NCBI GenBank assembly: GCA_007121565.1
Contig: SKKI01000246.1
Coordinates: 1-5,246, forward strand
Length of the DNA stretch: 5,246 bases
Reading direction: 5' to 3'
Source of the DNA: Phycisphaerae bacterium
GTDB lineage: Bacteria > Planctomycetota > Phycisphaerae > Sedimentisphaerales > Anaerohalosphaeraceae
Position 1 is the stretch's first letter. The number at the start of each line of letters is the position of its first letter. The translations under genes and the position numbers were made by a program. Shown one piece after another: positions 1 to 5,246 of the stretch. The notes beneath the pieces are model-generated. The model saw nothing but the letters and a program-made list of their open reading frames with translations. It was not told the origin of the DNA and did no database searches.

Positions 1-18
1 AATCGTTCTGTGTTTCAT
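1..18 (-). CDS. Possible start of a further gene on the same strand (only 6 codons visible)
   Basis: An ATG at 18-16 on the minus strand opens MKHRTI and runs off the window. AGGGG lies 6 nt upstream (29-25), a good Shine-Dalgarno match, and the Lys/His/Arg-rich beginning would suit a signal peptide or prepilin leader. An alternative in another frame starts at ATG 41 or 35 (MEMTGAAYETQND) but has no ribosome binding site. Nothing can be said about function. Lying just beyond the terminator, it could be a separate unit or be reached by readthrough. Confidence 0.35.
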
Positions 19-50
19 AAGCTGCCCCTGTCATCTCCATAGGTCAGGTT

Positions 51-85
51 AAAAGACTCCGGCGACATTACGCGCCGCCGGAGCC
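51..85 (-). terminator. Rho-independent terminator closing the operon
   Basis: Read on the minus strand, CTCCGGCG (83-76) pairs perfectly with CGCCGGAG (64-57) across an 11-nt loop. The stem extends by a G-T wobble and a G-C pair to positions 85 and 55. It is followed at once by TCTTTT (56-51), and it begins about 20 nt after the secretin stop at 105. A GC-rich 8-10 bp stem with a T-run is the classic intrinsic terminator. The T-run is short, so leakage into the next gene is possible. Confidence 0.8.
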
Positions 86-104
86 GCTGTTGCATCGCAA
101 GACT

Positions 105-1835
105 TTACCGGCGGAGCCACTTGCCGGATTCGTCCTGTTCAAGGTCCTGAAGCATCACGCGCTCAAGGGTGTCCCACATGCCGGGCTGTGTGGCGCGGAA
201 GATGCGCTCGCGCAGCCGAATCGCGTCCAGATCGTTGCGGGGCGAAATATCATAAGGACCGTTCAATTCCATCAGCGCCGCTTCATAGTTGCCGGCGTTG
301 TACTCTCTGACCGCACGGCGGTACCGCCCTTCAGCCATACGCGCCCGGCTCAGACCGTGGATGTCCTTGCGGGCGTTGTAGGCCAAACGATAAACGTCTT
401 CCAATCGATTGGCGCCGTCTGCCTGTTCAGGCGTGTGAATAATATGAGGTGTGATCAGGACAATTAACTCAGTTCGCTTTGACTTATCCGAGGTTCCTTT
501 AAACATTTCACCCAGAAAAGGAATGTCGCCAAGCAGAGGAACCTGGTCGCGTTCAAGCTGTGTTTCTTCCTGAAACAAACCACCCAACACAATTGTCTGG
601 CCATCTTTGACCATAACATTTGTGATCACTTCTGTCGTGGTTTTTCTGGGCAGGCGGCCGTCAAGAATCTCACCGTCGCTTTGTTCAGGACGAATCTCCA
701 TACGAATCATTCCGTCTCTGCCGATAAACGGACGAAACTCCAGTACGGTTCCGCTTTCAAGGAATTCTATTTCCTGAGTCTGCACTGTACTATCTTGAAC
801 CCCTGAAATGTTGCGTAACGTTTCATATCCATCTTGTCTGCCGATGATGAGCTTGCCAGCCTGTTTGTTCAAGGCCATAATCTTAGGATTAGCCAATACG
901 GTCGTGTCCTTAACCACTTCCAACGCCCGGATTGCGGCAGAAAAGCTGTCGATGGAGATGCCGGCAGTCAAACCTGTCGTTCCGGCCAAACCGAATCCGC
1001 TCTGCGCCACACCACTTTGCTCGATACCCACACCGGGAACATTACGCCAATCAATACCGAAATCAATGTCTTCATTGAGTTCAGCTTTCATGACCGTCAC
1101 CTCGATCAGGACTTGAGCAGGCTCCACATCAACTTCCGCCAGAACTTCGCGAATTTTTTCGATGTTCTCGGGATAATCGCTGACAACTAAGCGGTCGTGA
1201 AGGGCCAGGCTGTCGCCGCCTCGGCCAGGCATAGTATGCTGCTCGGCGGGACTGGTCGCGCCGAGCTGGCCGAATTCACTGAGCAGGGGGATCGCCAGGC
1301 TGCTGGCCTCGGTCGCATTGATGTAGTACAGGGGGATGGTCACGTATTCAAATCGCGATTTGTCCTGCATGAACTCTTCGTTGGTATAGACCCGGATGAA
1401 ATTGCCGCGAATCTCGTACTTGTGTGTGCCGAGAATCGCCTCGAGGGCCTCTTCAAAGGTCACATCGTAGAGATGCGAGACCGTGACGATGCCGTCGACT
1501 TTGGCCGAGGGGACAATGTTTTTCTGATACATCTGGGCCAGCATTCGCAGGGCGTCGCGTACCGGCATGTCCCTGCGGAAACTGATGGTCTGAATCGACT
1601 GTCCGTCCAGACCGGTTTCATACGCTTGCTCCCCGACAGCGACATCCGCTTCGGCAGGTGTCGTTTCAGCCGGAGCTTCGGCGACCGTCGCCTCGGCGAT
1701 AACCGGTTCGGCCGGCAGTACCGCCTCGTCCTGGCCCCACACCACCGCGGCGCAGATGGCCAGCGCCGTCAGGACAGCCACTGTGCCGACCCGACGCCGT
1801 GTTACCTGGTTTTCTGTTTTCTTGCACAATACCAT
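105..1835 (-). CDS. Outer-membrane secretin, PilQ/GspD family, with TPR-like C-terminal extension
   Basis: Forms the multimeric outer-membrane channel of the machine; 576 residues. A basic n-region and hydrophobic stretch (about 16-33) form a signal peptide, probably cut near residue 34. An Ala/Glu/Pro-rich spacer follows (36-70), then an N0/STN domain (about 81-150), one N1-type ring domain (about 163-238, including LVVSDYPENIEKIREVLAEVD) and the secretin core (about 240-467). The core carries the family signature VPLLGDIPFLGEMF (432-445) and the closing strand TELIVLITPHII (455-466). No AMIN domain (usual in PilQ) and no N2/N3 repeats (usual in GspD) are seen. Residues 495-550 form a helical TPR-like extension (YRRAVREYNAGNYEAALMEL). 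ATG 1835 has AAAGGA 9 nt upstream. The codons for the core are less GC-rich than those for the two ends. The secretin family is certain; the PilQ versus GspD name is not. Confidence 0.95.
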   Translation of the reverse strand: MVLCKKTENQVTRRRVGTVAVLTALAICAAVVWGQDEAVLPAEPVIAEATVAEAPAETTPAEADVAVGEQAYETGLDGQSIQTISFRRDMPVRDALRMLAQMYQKNIVPSAKVDGIVTVSHLYDVTFEEALEAILGTHKYEIRGNFIRVYTNEEFMQDKSRFEYVTIPLYYINATEASSLAIPLLSEFGQLGATSPAEQHTMPGRGGDSLALHDRLVVSDYPENIEKIREVLAEVDVEPAQVLIEVTVMKAELNEDIDFGIDWRNVPGVGIEQSGVAQSGFGLAGTTGLTAGISIDSFSAAIRALEVVKDTTVLANPKIMALNKQAGKLIIGRQDGYETLRNISGVQDSTVQTQEIEFLESGTVLEFRPFIGRDGMIRMEIRPEQSDGEILDGRLPRKTTTEVITNVMVKDGQTIVLGGLFQEETQLERDQVPLLGDIPFLGEMFKGTSDKSKRTELIVLITPHIIHTPEQADGANRLEDVYRLAYNARKDIHGLSRARMAEGRYRRAVREYNAGNYEAALMELNGPYDISPRNDLDAIRLRERIFRATQPGMWDTLERVMLQDLEQDESGKWLRR

Positions 1836-1844
1836 AAGACACCA

Positions 1845-1850
1845 TCCTTT
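1845..1850 (-). promoter_or_regulatory. Ribosome binding site of the secretin gene
   Basis: AAAGGA on the minus strand, 9 nt before the ATG at 1835. It is the strongest Shine-Dalgarno match in the cluster and sits in its longest gap (19 nt). It fits independent, efficient initiation of a protein needed in 12-15 copies per pore. Confidence 0.6.
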
Positions 1851-1854
1851 CGAG

Positions 1855-2469
1855 TTAATCGACGTGTTCGGATTCCGCTATGTTTAACACGGCGCTCCAT
1901 TGCTGCCAGGTCAACACAACCTGGTTTTCGCCGACTTCCGAGACCGTCAAATCATACGTTTGTGAATTGGTTTTTACGCGCAGGGTCTGTCCCTGTGAAA
2001 GTACCTTGTCGTTAATGCACGCCTGGGCCGATGCGCCGCCTGCGGCATGCAGAATCGCATCCAGATGCAGCGTCCGAATCATCGCCTCAAAGGCCTCTTG
2101 CTGCTGCCGGCGCCGGGCGGTGCCGTCGTCAACCGGCTCGGCCGTACTGTCCTCGGCCGGGCGCAGTTGCGGCCAGTTGGCCGGGGTAAAGACATCGCCG
2201 GCCAGCGTATCGTGGCGTCCCTCGATGACCGGCAGCGCAACCGCTTCGATGCGCAGCGGCTGGGCGTCGAGCCGGGCCGCCTGCTCTTGGGCGGCCTGCT
2301 CGGCCGCCTGGGCCGCCGAAGGGCCCGTCTGCCCGCCGGTCAGCACCCGCAGCCACAGCACACCCATCAGCAGCATCAGCACCACCGCCGTGACGGTCTT
2401 TGGGCTGACCGACCGGAGGGAATAGGTCGCCGCGGGAAAATTGTTTGTCTGGGTCGTCTGTCGTGCCAT
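1855..2469 (-). CDS. PilP/GspC-position inner-membrane protein
   Basis: A 204-residue protein likely to connect the PilN-PilO platform to the secretin across the periplasm. An N-terminal cytoplasmic tail (1-23) is followed by one membrane helix at about 24-43 (TVTAVVLMLLMGVLWLRVL), an Ala/Gln-rich segment (51-70), a low-complexity linker with DVFTPANWPQL (92-102), and a small beta domain at about 132-197. That domain (LHLDAIL, AQACINDKVLSQGQTLRV, YDLTVSEVGENQVVL) resembles the homology region shared by GspC and PilP, where a strand, an A-x-I-N-x-x-x-x-x-G turn and a final V-x-L strand recur. PilP is normally a lipoprotein, but no lipobox is present; the only Cys is C151. The membrane topology is therefore that of GspC. 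The gene starts 9 nt after pilO with only a weak GAG at 6 nt spacing. Function rests on gene order and the weak C-terminal resemblance. Confidence 0.65.
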   Translation of the reverse strand: MARQTTQTNNFPAATYSLRSVSPKTVTAVVLMLLMGVLWLRVLTGGQTGPSAAQAAEQAAQEQAARLDAQPLRIEAVALPVIEGRHDTLAGDVFTPANWPQLRPAEDSTAEPVDDGTARRRQQQEAFEAMIRTLHLDAILHAAGGASAQACINDKVLSQGQTLRVKTNSQTYDLTVSEVGENQVVLTWQQWSAVLNIAESEHVD

Positions 2470-2478
2470 GGTCGTCTC

Positions 2479-3024
2479 TTATCCCTGTCTCTGTTCGATT
2501 CGGTAATACACCATCGCCCTGGCGTCCAGCGTCACCGTGCCGTCAAAATCGCGGTCATTGGTCAACGTCACCTGCTCAAAGCGAATCAGCCGGTCCCATT
2601 GTTCAATCGCCTGAAAAAAGGCATAGACATCCTGCATCGAGCCGACCGCCGAAAGCGTCAGCGGGATTGCGCCGAGCCGGTCGTTTTCAATCGCCTGGCC
2701 GGGCCGTACATGCTGATCGCTGAGATTGCAGTCGTTCATCAGGTCGGCGATGTGCTGCCACAGGTCCGCAAATCCCCTGCCGGCCGGAATGCGCAACTCA
2801 AACGCCTCGGCCTGAAACCGCATATCCTCGATCTTCTCGGCCAAGGCCGGCACTTGGGCCGCCCGCGTGCGAGACTCATTGAGCCGCTGGCGGTCCTGCT
2901 GCATGGTCGCGCCCAGCGCCTGATGCTGACGCAGCAGCGGGACGATTCGAAAGACGCCGATGCCAGCGCCTAACAGCAGCACCGCGGCGAGTATCACGGA
3001 TTGTCGTTTATCAAAACCTCTCAT
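2479..3024 (-). CDS. pilO: PilO, inner-membrane type IV pilus alignment protein
   Basis: Bitopic inner-membrane partner of PilN, 181 residues, slightly shorter than the usual 200 or so. A short cytoplasmic tail (1-8) is followed by one membrane helix at about 9-29, a coiled-coil region at about 31-75 rich in Gln, Arg and Glu, and a periplasmic ferredoxin-like domain. Family-typical segments are IPLTLSAVGSMQDVYAFF (120-137) and IEQWDRLIRFEQVTL (140-154), which match the PilO pattern of a strand, then G-x-x-x-x-v-x-x-F-x-x-x-I-E, then a conserved Arg before the next strand. The ATG at 3024 lies 3 nt after the pilN stop and is preceded by AAGG at 9 nt spacing. It is expected to form heterodimers with PilN and to bind the PilP-position protein encoded next. 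GspM of type II secretion is the structural equivalent; the position after pilM and pilN favours the name pilO. Confidence 0.9.
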   Translation of the reverse strand: MRGFDKRQSVILAAVLLLGAGIGVFRIVPLLRQHQALGATMQQDRQRLNESRTRAAQVPALAEKIEDMRFQAEAFELRIPAGRGFADLWQHIADLMNDCNLSDQHVRPGQAIENDRLGAIPLTLSAVGSMQDVYAFFQAIEQWDRLIRFEQVTLTNDRDFDGTVTLDARAMVYYRIEQRQG

Positions 3025-3027
3025 CAG

Positions 3028-3687
3028 TTATTGCCTTGCTATGGTATAATCGGCGACCGTACAGACGATTTCAAACTCGGTCACCGTGTTGCCGGTCAGT
3101 TCTTTCGTCCGCGAAAATCCGGGCAAGACCGCCCCAAAGTAAGGCGACTTCTCCAACTGATCGATCAGCCGGGCAACCGCGGCCCCGCTGTCGGCGATAC
3201 CGGTCAGCGTGATGCGCATCTTTCGGGGCGCTTCGGGCAGCGGCGAAGGGCTCTGGGTCCGCGCTGCGCCGACACGCACCGCCTGGGGCGATGAAGGCGC
3301 GACGGCGTCGGCTCCTTCAATCGGCTCCAGCTTCAGCGCTATACCGCTAAGGACCATCCGCTGCTCAACGCAGTGCGACAGCTCCGCCAGTACAGCACTG
3401 ACAGGCGTGCGGGGCGTCAGCACGTCCAGTGTCTCGGCCTGCTTGCCCAGCACCTCGATCAGAATCTCCAGTTCGAGCGCATCCTGCATCGTCTGCCGGC
3501 TTTCTTCCAGGGCCGCTTGCACCTGGCGGTTGTCGGCCTGCAGGGTCGAGACCGAATGCTCCAGCACAAAGCTCCAGCCGGCCAGCAGTGCGGCAACCAG
3601 TCCGAACAGCAGGTAATGCCGGCCGCGCCGTTGTCTGCGCTGCCGCTGGGCATGGTACCAATTCGGCATGAAATCAAGCTCTCTCAT
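3028..3687 (-). CDS. pilN: PilN, inner-membrane type IV pilus alignment protein
   Basis: Bitopic inner-membrane protein that docks PilM on the cytoplasmic side and pairs with PilO in the periplasm; 219 residues from the chosen start. The N-terminus MRELDFMPNWY is in the position of the conserved INLLP-type motif that binds PilM. A basic stretch (13-23) precedes one membrane helix at about 24-42, then a predicted coiled coil at about 45-85. The periplasmic ferredoxin-like domain is recognisable by RKMRITLTGIADS and VARLIDQLEKSPYFGAVLPG (about 155-190), a PilN hallmark. Residues 124-156 form an Ala/Pro/Ser-rich linker inside the domain. The start at 3687 is chosen because its ATG overlaps the pilM stop (ATGA), a GGAG lies 7 nt upstream, and the PilM-binding motif begins right there. 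The frame stays open upstream to an ATG at 3774, but that would add 29 residues with no family resemblance inside pilM. Confidence 0.92.
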   Translation of the reverse strand: MRELDFMPNWYHAQRQRRQRRGRHYLLFGLVAALLAGWSFVLEHSVSTLQADNRQVQAALEESRQTMQDALELEILIEVLGKQAETLDVLTPRTPVSAVLAELSHCVEQRMVLSGIALKLEPIEGADAVAPSSPQAVRVGAARTQSPSPLPEAPRKMRITLTGIADSGAAVARLIDQLEKSPYFGAVLPGFSRTKELTGNTVTEFEIVCTVADYTIARQ

Positions 3688-4814
3688 CCACCGACTCCGG
3701 AGAACTGAAGCTGTTCGTGGGCATCGCCGGCCTGATCGTAGTGCCGCAGTGCCAGCCCGACAGCAATCGTCCATTCACAAAGCTGTGGATGGTGGCGGCG
3801 ATCAAAGCCCGCACGGGACAAATCAAAGCCCCGCAGCGGCTCGGCAATGCGTATCGTCACTCCCAGATGCCGTTTGAGGGCCTCCATCAGCGACGGCTCA
3901 TAGGCCTCGCCGCCGGCAAAGACCGCCTCGCTGGGCCGGCGTCCGCGAAAGGCTACGGCATAATATTTAAAGCATAAGGATATCTCGTGCGCCAGTTCTT
4001 CAACGGTGGCGCTCATCGCGTCGTGCACCGCCTGGGCGGTATCGGCATCGACACCGTCCGAATCGGTGCAATGCAGACGGCCGCGCAGATGCATCGCCTC
4101 CTGCAGCGAGATGCCCAACTGGGATGCGACCTGTTCGTTGAAGTGGCCGCCGGCCAGGGGAATCTGTTTGACGAAGACGACATTCTGGCCGCGTCCGATA
4201 ATAACTGTGGTATATTTGGTGCCCAAATCCACGAAGACGCTGACCACGTCCTTGTCTTCCTGCCGACGAAGGGTGGCCTGAAAGCTGCGAAACAGCGCAC
4301 CGGCAACGGTTTCTATGCCGATCGGCTCCAGTCCCGCCTGCTCGAGCATCTCGATATGCGCCGCAAGCCGGTCGCGCGGGATGCCGAAAAAGAGGACCTC
4401 GTTTTTGATTTCTTCCCCCTGAAAAACACTGCCGGCCACACAGTAGCGCACCTCATCGACGGCGGCATCAAGCCCCAGCCGCGGGGCGACCTCATCGGCA
4501 ATGATCGCCTCGATTTGAGCCGGATCGGCGGTATCCAGCCGCAGGCTCTTGATCTTGAGCACATCGCCCGGCAGGCACGAGACAACTTGGCGGCCGCGGA
4601 ACCGGCCGTGGTGCATCATCCGGCCAAGGGCCTGAACGACGGCGCTGCGCCACGCGTCCGAGTCGGCCTCAAGCTGCGGATCGAGCTGGGCCTGCTCGGC
4701 GGCGTCCACCCGCCAGCTTTCATCCCGCCGGCTAAGCTGAATCATCTTGATCGCCGTATGGCCGATATCCAGCCCGATGGGACAGTTGTGTCGATTGAAT
4801 AAAAAATCAAACAT
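3684..4814 (-). CDS. pilM: PilM, actin-like type IV pilus assembly ATP-binding protein
   Basis: Cytoplasmic actin/FtsA-fold protein of the inner-membrane alignment complex, 376 residues, close to the usual PilM length of about 350. Nucleotide-site motifs are visible in order: phosphate-1 at residues 13-23 (IGLDIGHTAIK, with D16 and G18), phosphate-2 at 194-208 (FVDLGTKYTTVIIGR) and the adenosine motif at 297-304 (AVFAGGEA). The PilM-specific SHS2-like insert spans roughly 77-175 (VVSCLPGDVLKIKSLRL, then FFGIPRDRL and LEPIGIE). The C-terminal helix WTIAVGLALR at 348-357 is also typical. The ATG at 4814 is preceded by AAGG at 8 nt spacing, and phosphate-1 follows directly, which fixes the start. 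The stop TGA overlaps the pilN start codon as ATGA, implying translational coupling. In known systems PilM binds the cytoplasmic tail of PilN; PilM plus PilN corresponds to GspL of type II secretion. Confidence 0.95.
   Translation of the reverse strand: MFDFLFNRHNCPIGLDIGHTAIKMIQLSRRDESWRVDAAEQAQLDPQLEADSDAWRSAVVQALGRMMHHGRFRGRQVVSCLPGDVLKIKSLRLDTADPAQIEAIIADEVAPRLGLDAAVDEVRYCVAGSVFQGEEIKNEVLFFGIPRDRLAAHIEMLEQAGLEPIGIETVAGALFRSFQATLRRQEDKDVVSVFVDLGTKYTTVIIGRGQNVVFVKQIPLAGGHFNEQVASQLGISLQEAMHLRGRLHCTDSDGVDADTAQAVHDAMSATVEELAHEISLCFKYYAVAFRGRRPSEAVFAGGEAYEPSLMEALKRHLGVTIRIAEPLRGFDLSRAGFDRRHHPQLCEWTIAVGLALRHYDQAGDAHEQLQFSGVGG
3695..3698 (-). promoter_or_regulatory. Ribosome binding site deciding the pilN start
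   Basis: GGAG on the minus strand, 7 nt before the ATG at 3687 and inside the end of pilM. Together with the ATGA overlap it selects this start over the upstream in-frame ATG at 3774. Confidence 0.65.
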
Positions 4815-4822
4815 CGTTTATG

Positions 4823-4826
4823 CCTT
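4823..4826 (-). promoter_or_regulatory. Ribosome binding site of pilM
   Basis: On the minus strand AAGG stands 8 nt before the pilM ATG at 4814, inside the 18-nt gap after the pseudopilin stop. It supports this start over later Met codons. Confidence 0.6.
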
Positions 4827-4832
4827 GATTGC

Positions 4833-5246
4833 TTATGGCGAATCCTCTATTGTGACGTAACCGGTCATGGGCTCGACTTTGACGTATAACGCAAAGCTGC
4901 CCGTTGTATCCTGAAGCGTAATGACACCGCTGTTCAATTCGCTGGTGGTGTTGGTCCCGCTGTAAGGCGTCCCCAGATAATCAAAGGTCACCTCATCTTG
5001 GCCGTCAAAAGACGTTCCTGCGGCGTTAATGCGCACCTGCCCCAGGCCGCGCTGGTCGGGAAATGAGACCACAAAGTCCCCGCGCGTAACCGGATGTGTA
5101 ATCAGAGCCGAATCGACGTCATACACCTCATAGCTGGATGCGCTGGTATCAAAGGCCACCGTAAAGGGACTCTGGTGGGTAATGGCCATATTTTTGGCAT
5201 ACTCCAGGTCGGCGGCCAGCCGGTTGGCGGCGCCGCGCACCTGCAT
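4833..5246 (-). CDS. GspH/FimT-type pseudopilin, partial (N-terminus outside window)
   Basis: Minor pseudopilin, a subunit expected near the tip of a type II secretion pseudopilus or type IV pilus. The visible 137 residues begin in the helix that follows the prepilin membrane segment (RGAANRLAADLEYAKNMAI, matching the LA-x-L-x-x-AR-x-x-A pattern of GspH). A beta-rich globular domain follows, ending in the family pattern F-D-x-LG-x-P (FDYLGTP), then ITLQDTTGSFALYVKV and TGYVTIE. The Met at 5246 is almost certainly internal. A prepilin needs a G-F-T-L-x-E cleavage site and hydrophobic helix about 30-40 residues earlier, and both would lie upstream of the window. The stop is TAA at 4835-4833, and pilM starts 18 nt later, so it is probably the upstream member of the same operon. 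The family assignment is firm; whether it serves secretion or a true pilus cannot be told from this gene. Confidence 0.85.
   Translation of the reverse strand: MQVRGAANRLAADLEYAKNMAITHQSPFTVAFDTSASSYEVYDVDSALITHPVTRGDFVVSFPDQRGLGQVRINAAGTSFDGQDEVTFDYLGTPYSGTNTTSELNSGVITLQDTTGSFALYVKVEPMTGYVTIEDSP

Noticed and set aside
1749..1763. Possible lipobox LAIC in the secretin signal sequence (C28)
   Set aside because: The residue before the Cys is Ile rather than Gly/Ala/Ser, and the Cys lies inside the hydrophobic stretch rather than at its end.
1197..2015. Plus-strand open frame (272 codons) opposite the secretin 5' half
   Set aside because: It spans the junction of two minus-strand genes, and its translation is Arg/Gly/His-rich without recognisable motifs.
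2047..2973. Long plus-strand open frame (308 codons) across the pilO and PilP/GspC-like genes
   Set aside because: It is antisense to two well-supported genes, rich in Arg, His and Gln, and has no family resemblance. Long antisense frames are expected in GC-rich coding DNA.
3688..3774. Upstream in-frame start for pilN at 3774, giving 248 residues
   Set aside because: The added 29 residues lie wholly inside pilM, look like out-of-frame translation and precede the conserved PilN N-terminus. The 3687 start has a better ribosome binding site and an ATGA overlap.
3987..4802. Plus-strand open frame (271 codons) opposite pilM
   Set aside because: It mirrors pilM, whose ATP-site motifs are clear. 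The antisense product shows no recognisable domain or good ribosome binding site.
5244..5246. ATG at the window edge as the true start of the pseudopilin
   Set aside because: It would leave a pseudopilin without a prepilin cleavage site or membrane helix. The sequence here matches the helix that normally follows them.
1..5246. CRISPR arrays, tRNA or rRNA genes, insertion sequences, toxin or defence genes
   Set aside because: No direct repeat array, cloverleaf, inverted-repeat-bounded transposase or defence-type domain was seen. Coding sequence fills 105-5246 apart from gaps of 3-19 nt.

Overview
The window is one co-directional gene cluster on the minus strand, read from position 5246 down to about 51. 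In transcription order it holds a GspH/FimT-type pseudopilin (its N-terminus lies beyond the window), PilM, PilN, PilO, an inner-membrane protein in the PilP/GspC position, and an outer-membrane secretin of the PilQ/GspD family. Together these form the alignment subcomplex and outer-membrane pore of a type IV pilus or type II secretion-like machine. No assembly ATPase (PilB/GspE), retraction ATPase (PilT), platform protein (PilC/GspF) or prepilin peptidase is present, so these must be encoded elsewhere, possibly upstream of position 5246.

Layout: pseudopilin 4833-5246 (partial); 18-nt gap; pilM 3684-4814; ATGA overlap; pilN 3028-3687; 3-nt gap; pilO 2479-3024; 9-nt gap; pilP/gspC-like 1855-2469; 19-nt gap; secretin 105-1835; hairpin plus T-run terminator at 51-85; then a possible start of the next gene at position 18. 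The tight spacing and single terminator argue for one polycistronic transcript whose promoter is not in the window. All six reading frames are open to their stops, with no frameshift or mobile element.

How the parts fit: PilM (cytoplasmic, actin-like) should bind the N-terminal tail of PilN. PilN and PilO (one membrane helix each, coiled coil, ferredoxin-like periplasmic domain) should pair. The PilP/GspC-like protein should link this inner-membrane platform to the N0 domain of the secretin. The pseudopilin would belong to the fibre that passes through the secretin.

The system is a mosaic. The PilM/N/O module is typical of type IV pili. The GspH-type pseudopilin, the membrane-anchored (non-lipoprotein) PilP-position protein and the AMIN-less secretin resemble type II secretion. 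The secretin also carries a TPR-like C-terminal extension. A Gram-negative (diderm) bacterium is certain from the secretin. The combination, the moderately high GC and the PilN N-terminus suggest Planctomycetota (Phycisphaerae-like), but this is an inference from memory of family patterns. I see no wholly new system here; the interest lies in the architecture of this hybrid machine.
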